Source of the DNA: Proteobacteria bacterium UBA5122
GTDB lineage: Bacteria > Pseudomonadota > Gammaproteobacteria > Tenderiales > Tenderiaceae
Assembly: GCA_002415485.1 (NCBI GenBank)
Contig: DHYU01000039.1
Coordinates: forward strand, 1 to 8,364
Direction of reading: 5' to 3'
DNA: 8,364 bases
Shown here: piece after piece, positions 6,095 through 8,364 of the stretch
Layout: each line of letters begins with the position of its first letter
Position numbering within the stretch: the first letter of the stretch is position 1
The notes under the pieces: model-generated
Told to the model about the DNA's origin: nothing
The model's database searches: none
Seen by the model: the letters and a program-made list of their open reading frames with translations, nothing else
Program-made: the position numbers and the translations under genes

Positions 6095-7507
6095 CTATTC
6101 CGGCAAACGCACCGCCAGGAACACCGGCCCGGTCCGGCGCTGAATCAGAAACGCAATCGGCTTGCCAGCTGGCAGATCCTTGGCCAGCGCCTTGAACTGG
6201 GCGATATCGGTCACGTTCTTGTGATTGACCATCACAATCACGTCGCCCGCGCGGATACCGGCTTCATAGGCAGGCCCCTCCTGTACCTCGGTCACCAGCA
6301 CACCCTTGCCCCCCAACTGCAATTCGGCCCGCTGTTCATCGGTCAGGGGTTCCACACTCAAACCTAAACGACTGTTCTCACTGGCCTTATCACGACCAGA
6401 GGTACTGGCCTGGATTTCCTCTTCACCAGGCAATTCGCCTATCACCACCGACAGGCGCTTGATCTTGCCCTCACGCATAACCTTCACTTGGGTCTCTTTG
6501 TCGACGGCCGTCACCCCCACCATCGGCGGCAAGGCAGCGGAATTGGGCACTTCACGGCCACCGAATTCGACGATCACATCCCCGACCTCAATACCCGCAA
6601 CCTCAGCTGGACTGTCTTTCAGCACCTGCGACACCAGCGCCCCTTCGGGTTTATTCATCCCCAGCGATTCGGCCAATTCACGATCGACATCCTGGATCAG
6701 CACACCTAACCACCCACGCGTCACCCGGCCGTCACGCTTCAATTGATCCACTACATCCATCGCCAGATCGATTGGAATTGCAAACGACAAACCCATAAAA
6801 CCACCGGTCCGACTATAGATCTGCGCATTCACACCAACCACTTCGCCATCCATATTAAACAGCGGGCCGCCGGAGTTGCCGGGGTTAATCGCGACATCGG
6901 TTTGAATAAAAGGCACATAGTTTTCATTAGGTAGAGCACGCCCCAGGGCACTGACGATACCCGCCGTCACGGTATGATCAAAGTCAAACGGCGACCCGAT
7001 CGCCAACACCCACTCACCGACCTTCAACTTGGAGGCATCACCAATCTTGACCACGGGCAGCTTGTCAGCATCGACCTTCAGCAGCGCGACATCGCTACGC
7101 TCATCGCTGCCGATCAACTCTGCCCGGAGTTCACGCCGGTCGTTAAGCTTGACGATAATTTCATCGGCATCCTGCACCACGTGATTGTTCGTCAGGATGT
7201 AACCATCGGAGCTAACAATAAATCCTGATCCCAGGGAATGGGCATCGCGCTCCGGCATTTCGCGCTCATCGAAAAAACGGCGGAAAAACTCATCAAACGG
7301 CGTACCTTCGGGTATGCCTCGCCCATACGGGAAGCCACTGCGGGGTTTGACCTTTTGCGTGGTACTGATATTGACCACCGCTGCACTACTCTCTTCGACC
7401 ACCGAGACAAAATCCGGCAGAGTTGCCGGACGCGCCTGCGCCTGCACTGACAAACTTCCGACAGCCACACTCGATACCAGTGCCAACACCAAAGCTAGAC
7501 GTTTCAA
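6095..7507 (-). CDS. mucD: Periplasmic serine endoprotease/chaperone of the DegP/HtrA family (MucD)
   Basis: This HtrA-family protease degrades or refolds misfolded envelope proteins; in Pseudomonas MucD also restrains the AlgU (sigma-E) response. The 470-residue protein starts with a signal peptide (MKRLALVLALVSSVAVGS, cleavage likely after an Ala at 23-25). The protease domain follows, with the triad His109 (TNNHVV), Asp139 (RSDVALL) and Ser212 (GNSGGPL). A long loop with FDEFFRRFFDE (71-81) matches the regulatory LA loop of the family. Two PDZ domains occupy about 265-358 (starting RGWLGVLIQDV) and 378-470 (RLGLSVEPL onward), joined by a short acidic and Ser-rich linker. Length and position fit MucD (474 in P. 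aeruginosa). The start is TTG at 7505-7507, preceded by a perfect AGGAGG at 7 nt. It lies 60 nt after rseC. The symbol mucD follows locus context; degP would also be used. Confidence 0.96.
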   Translation of the reverse strand: MKRLALVLALVSSVAVGSLSVQAQARPATLPDFVSVVEESSAAVVNISTTQKVKPRSGFPYGRGIPEGTPFDEFFRRFFDEREMPERDAHSLGSGFIVSSDGYILTNNHVVQDADEIIVKLNDRRELRAELIGSDERSDVALLKVDADKLPVVKIGDASKLKVGEWVLAIGSPFDFDHTVTAGIVSALGRALPNENYVPFIQTDVAINPGNSGGPLFNMDGEVVGVNAQIYSRTGGFMGLSFAIPIDLAMDVVDQLKRDGRVTRGWLGVLIQDVDRELAESLGMNKPEGALVSQVLKDSPAEVAGIEVGDVIVEFGGREVPNSAALPPMVGVTAVDKETQVKVMREGKIKRLSVVIGELPGEEEIQASTSGRDKASENSRLGLSVEPLTDEQRAELQLGGKGVLVTEVQEGPAYEAGIRAGDVIVMVNHKNVTDIAQFKALAKDLPAGKPIAFLIQRRTGPVFLAVRLPE

Positions 7508-7514
7508 AATTCAG

Positions 7515-7520
7515 CCTCCT
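7515..7520 (-). promoter_or_regulatory. Perfect Shine-Dalgarno site fixing the TTG start of mucD
   Basis: AGGAGG, fully complementary to the 16S rRNA tail, stands 7 nt before a TTG codon that opens a typical signal peptide. The site decides the start: no ATG or GTG gives a comparable position. A strong site with a weak start codon suggests tuned but efficient translation. Confidence 0.85.
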
Positions 7521-7567
7521 CACTCAACTGATTTTTGTTAATCAACCATCATTGCCCTACGGGCGTC

Positions 7568-8056
7568 TCAGAATTTTTGGCGATCCAGAGGTACCAATGT
7601 CACCTCACAGGCAACACGGCGCAAAATCACCGGTTGGTAGCGCACATCATCGGCAGTACGCTTGCCGTAATGTCGCAACCATAGAAAACCTACCCCTAGG
7701 CCGGCAAAGCCCAGCACGGCAGTCAATACATCACTATTCTGCATAGCAAACTCCATCGCCAATAGCTGGCCAAGCAGCGCACCGACTACCATCAACACCA
7801 GCGGCACGACATACACCGCCAGCGCACCACTAATCATTGCAGACTCACCCAGCCCCACTACAACCTCTTCATGGAGTTTGGCGCCGATCGGATTCAACAC
7901 CCGCACCTTGCTACGTCGCCCACCCATGGTCTTGGCCAACACTGACGTGCCGCACCCTTTATTGACGGAACAGGCCTGACAGGCCGACTTGCGCTGAGTC
8001 TCGACCCAGGCAACACCCGGCTCAACAGCCACGACGACGCCCGTCTCTTCGATCAT
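7568..8056 (-). CDS. rseC: Sigma-E locus membrane protein RseC/MucC
   Basis: RseC (MucC) is an inner-membrane protein encoded with the sigma-E/anti-sigma genes. In E. coli it has a mild effect on sigma-E activity and works with the Rsx complex in reducing SoxR. The 162-residue product has a cytoplasmic N-terminal part with a cysteine motif CQACSVNKGCG (Cys26, Cys29, Cys35), two membrane segments (about 74-96 and 103-122) and a basic C-terminal tail after LRHYGKR, with another cysteine at about 150. Starting at the ATG (8054-8056) gives MIEETGVVVAVEPG, matching the known N-termini of MucC and RseC. A GTG at 8063-8065 in the same frame would add three residues and overlap the rseB stop (GTGA), and cannot be excluded. 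With the ATG start the gap to rseB is 5 nt, so coupling is likely. Confidence 0.93.
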   Translation of the reverse strand: MIEETGVVVAVEPGVAWVETQRKSACQACSVNKGCGTSVLAKTMGGRRSKVRVLNPIGAKLHEEVVVGLGESAMISGALAVYVVPLVLMVVGALLGQLLAMEFAMQNSDVLTAVLGFAGLGVGFLWLRHYGKRTADDVRYQPVILRRVACEVTLVPLDRQKF

Positions 8057-8061
8057 GCCAC

Positions 8062-8364
8062 TCACTGCCGCGCAACTGGACTCAAGGCACGCCCAATCAA
8101 ACTGACTGTCGCAGCCGGCACCTCGCCAACCACCGTCAACTGATGCCCCTCACGCGTTGCCCCAAAGGCATTCACCGCCCCCATATTGGACACCCCATCG
8201 AAATGTTCAGCCGACAGTTTGCTTTCAATAAATACAGAGACCGACGCCAAGCCATCACTATAGATCAAATGTTCAACCCCACGATTGGCAGCTGCTGGTT
8301 TAACTTCGATTAGTTCAAACCCTTGTGGAATTTCGGAGATCTTCCATGAACTTTCCACGATCTT
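8062..8364 (-). CDS. rseB: Sigma-E regulatory protein RseB/MucB (C-terminal part; 5' end beyond the right edge)
   Basis: RseB (MucB) is the periplasmic protein that binds the anti-sigma factor RseA/MucA, shields it from DegS cleavage, and is released when it senses mislocalised lipopolysaccharide or lipoproteins. Only the last 100 residues are visible. They carry the pattern of the small C-terminal domain that contacts RseA: SSWKISEIPQGFELIEV, then HLIYSDGLASVSVFIE, GAVNAFGATREG and TVVGEVPAATVSLIGRAL. The frame is open to the window edge, with KI before the first in-frame GTG at 8356-8358, so that GTG is internal and not a start. The stop TGA at 8062-8064 lies just before rseC. By the usual order, rseA/mucA and rpoE/algU should lie beyond the right edge. 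Confidence 0.93.
   Translation of the reverse strand, partial: KIVESSWKISEIPQGFELIEVKPAAANRGVEHLIYSDGLASVSVFIESKLSAEHFDGVSNMGAVNAFGATREGHQLTVVGEVPAATVSLIGRALSPVARQ

Noticed and set aside
7554..7564. GCCC-TAC-GGGC mini inverted repeat just after rseC
   Set aside because: Only a 4-bp stem with a 3-nt loop and no U-tract; expected by chance in GC-rich DNA.
8356..8358. GTG as the start of a small 98-residue gene at the right edge
   Set aside because: The frame is open to the window edge and the product matches the C-terminal part of RseB, so the gene begins outside the window.
1..8364. Search for tRNA/rRNA genes, insertion sequences, CRISPR repeats and phage genes
   Set aside because: Nothing found by eye: coding is nearly continuous, gene order is conserved, and there are no direct-repeat arrays or transposase motifs.

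Overview
This window is a compact, one-directional gene cluster. All ten recognisable genes lie on the minus strand, so transcription runs from the right edge to the left. In transcription order they are: the 3' end of rseB/mucB, rseC/mucC, a DegP/HtrA-type periplasmic protease (mucD), lepA, lepB, a small DUF4845-type membrane protein, rnc, era, recO, and the 5' part of pdxJ, which is cut by the left edge.

The organism is almost certainly a gammaproteobacterium. The order matches, gene for gene, the algU-mucABCD-lepA-lepB-(DUF4845)-rnc-era-recO-pdxJ block known from Pseudomonas. Protein sequences are close to the E. coli and Pseudomonas families, and base composition is moderately GC-rich by eye. 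The sequence alone does not fix the genus. A non-enteric lineage (Pseudomonas-, Chromatiales- or Thiotrichales-like) fits best, because E. coli splits these genes between separate loci.

Layout: 6095-8364 holds the envelope-stress part (the RseB sensor that guards the anti-sigma factor, membrane protein RseC, and the periplasmic protease/chaperone MucD). 5929-6094 is the longest non-coding gap (166 nt), with two hairpins and a possible weak promoter. 2904-5928 holds LepA, LepB and the small membrane protein, linking translation to protein export. 477-2903 holds RNase III, Era and RecO (rRNA processing, 30S maturation, DNA repair). 1-461 is the start of PdxJ (vitamin B6 synthesis). Spacing is tight: lepA-lepB and DUF4845-rnc directly abut, and the other gaps are 5-60 nt, apart from the one before lepA. 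Several starts appear coupled to the preceding stop codon, and three genes use non-ATG starts (mucD TTG, rnc TTG, era GTG).

This is a conserved housekeeping region, and I see no mobile element, CRISPR array, RNA gene or new defence system. The most notable points are a cysteine in RNase III where the family normally has a metal-binding aspartate, the pilin-like N-terminus of the DUF4845 protein, a perfect 9-bp GC hairpin after mucD without a U-tract, and the RseC cysteine set.
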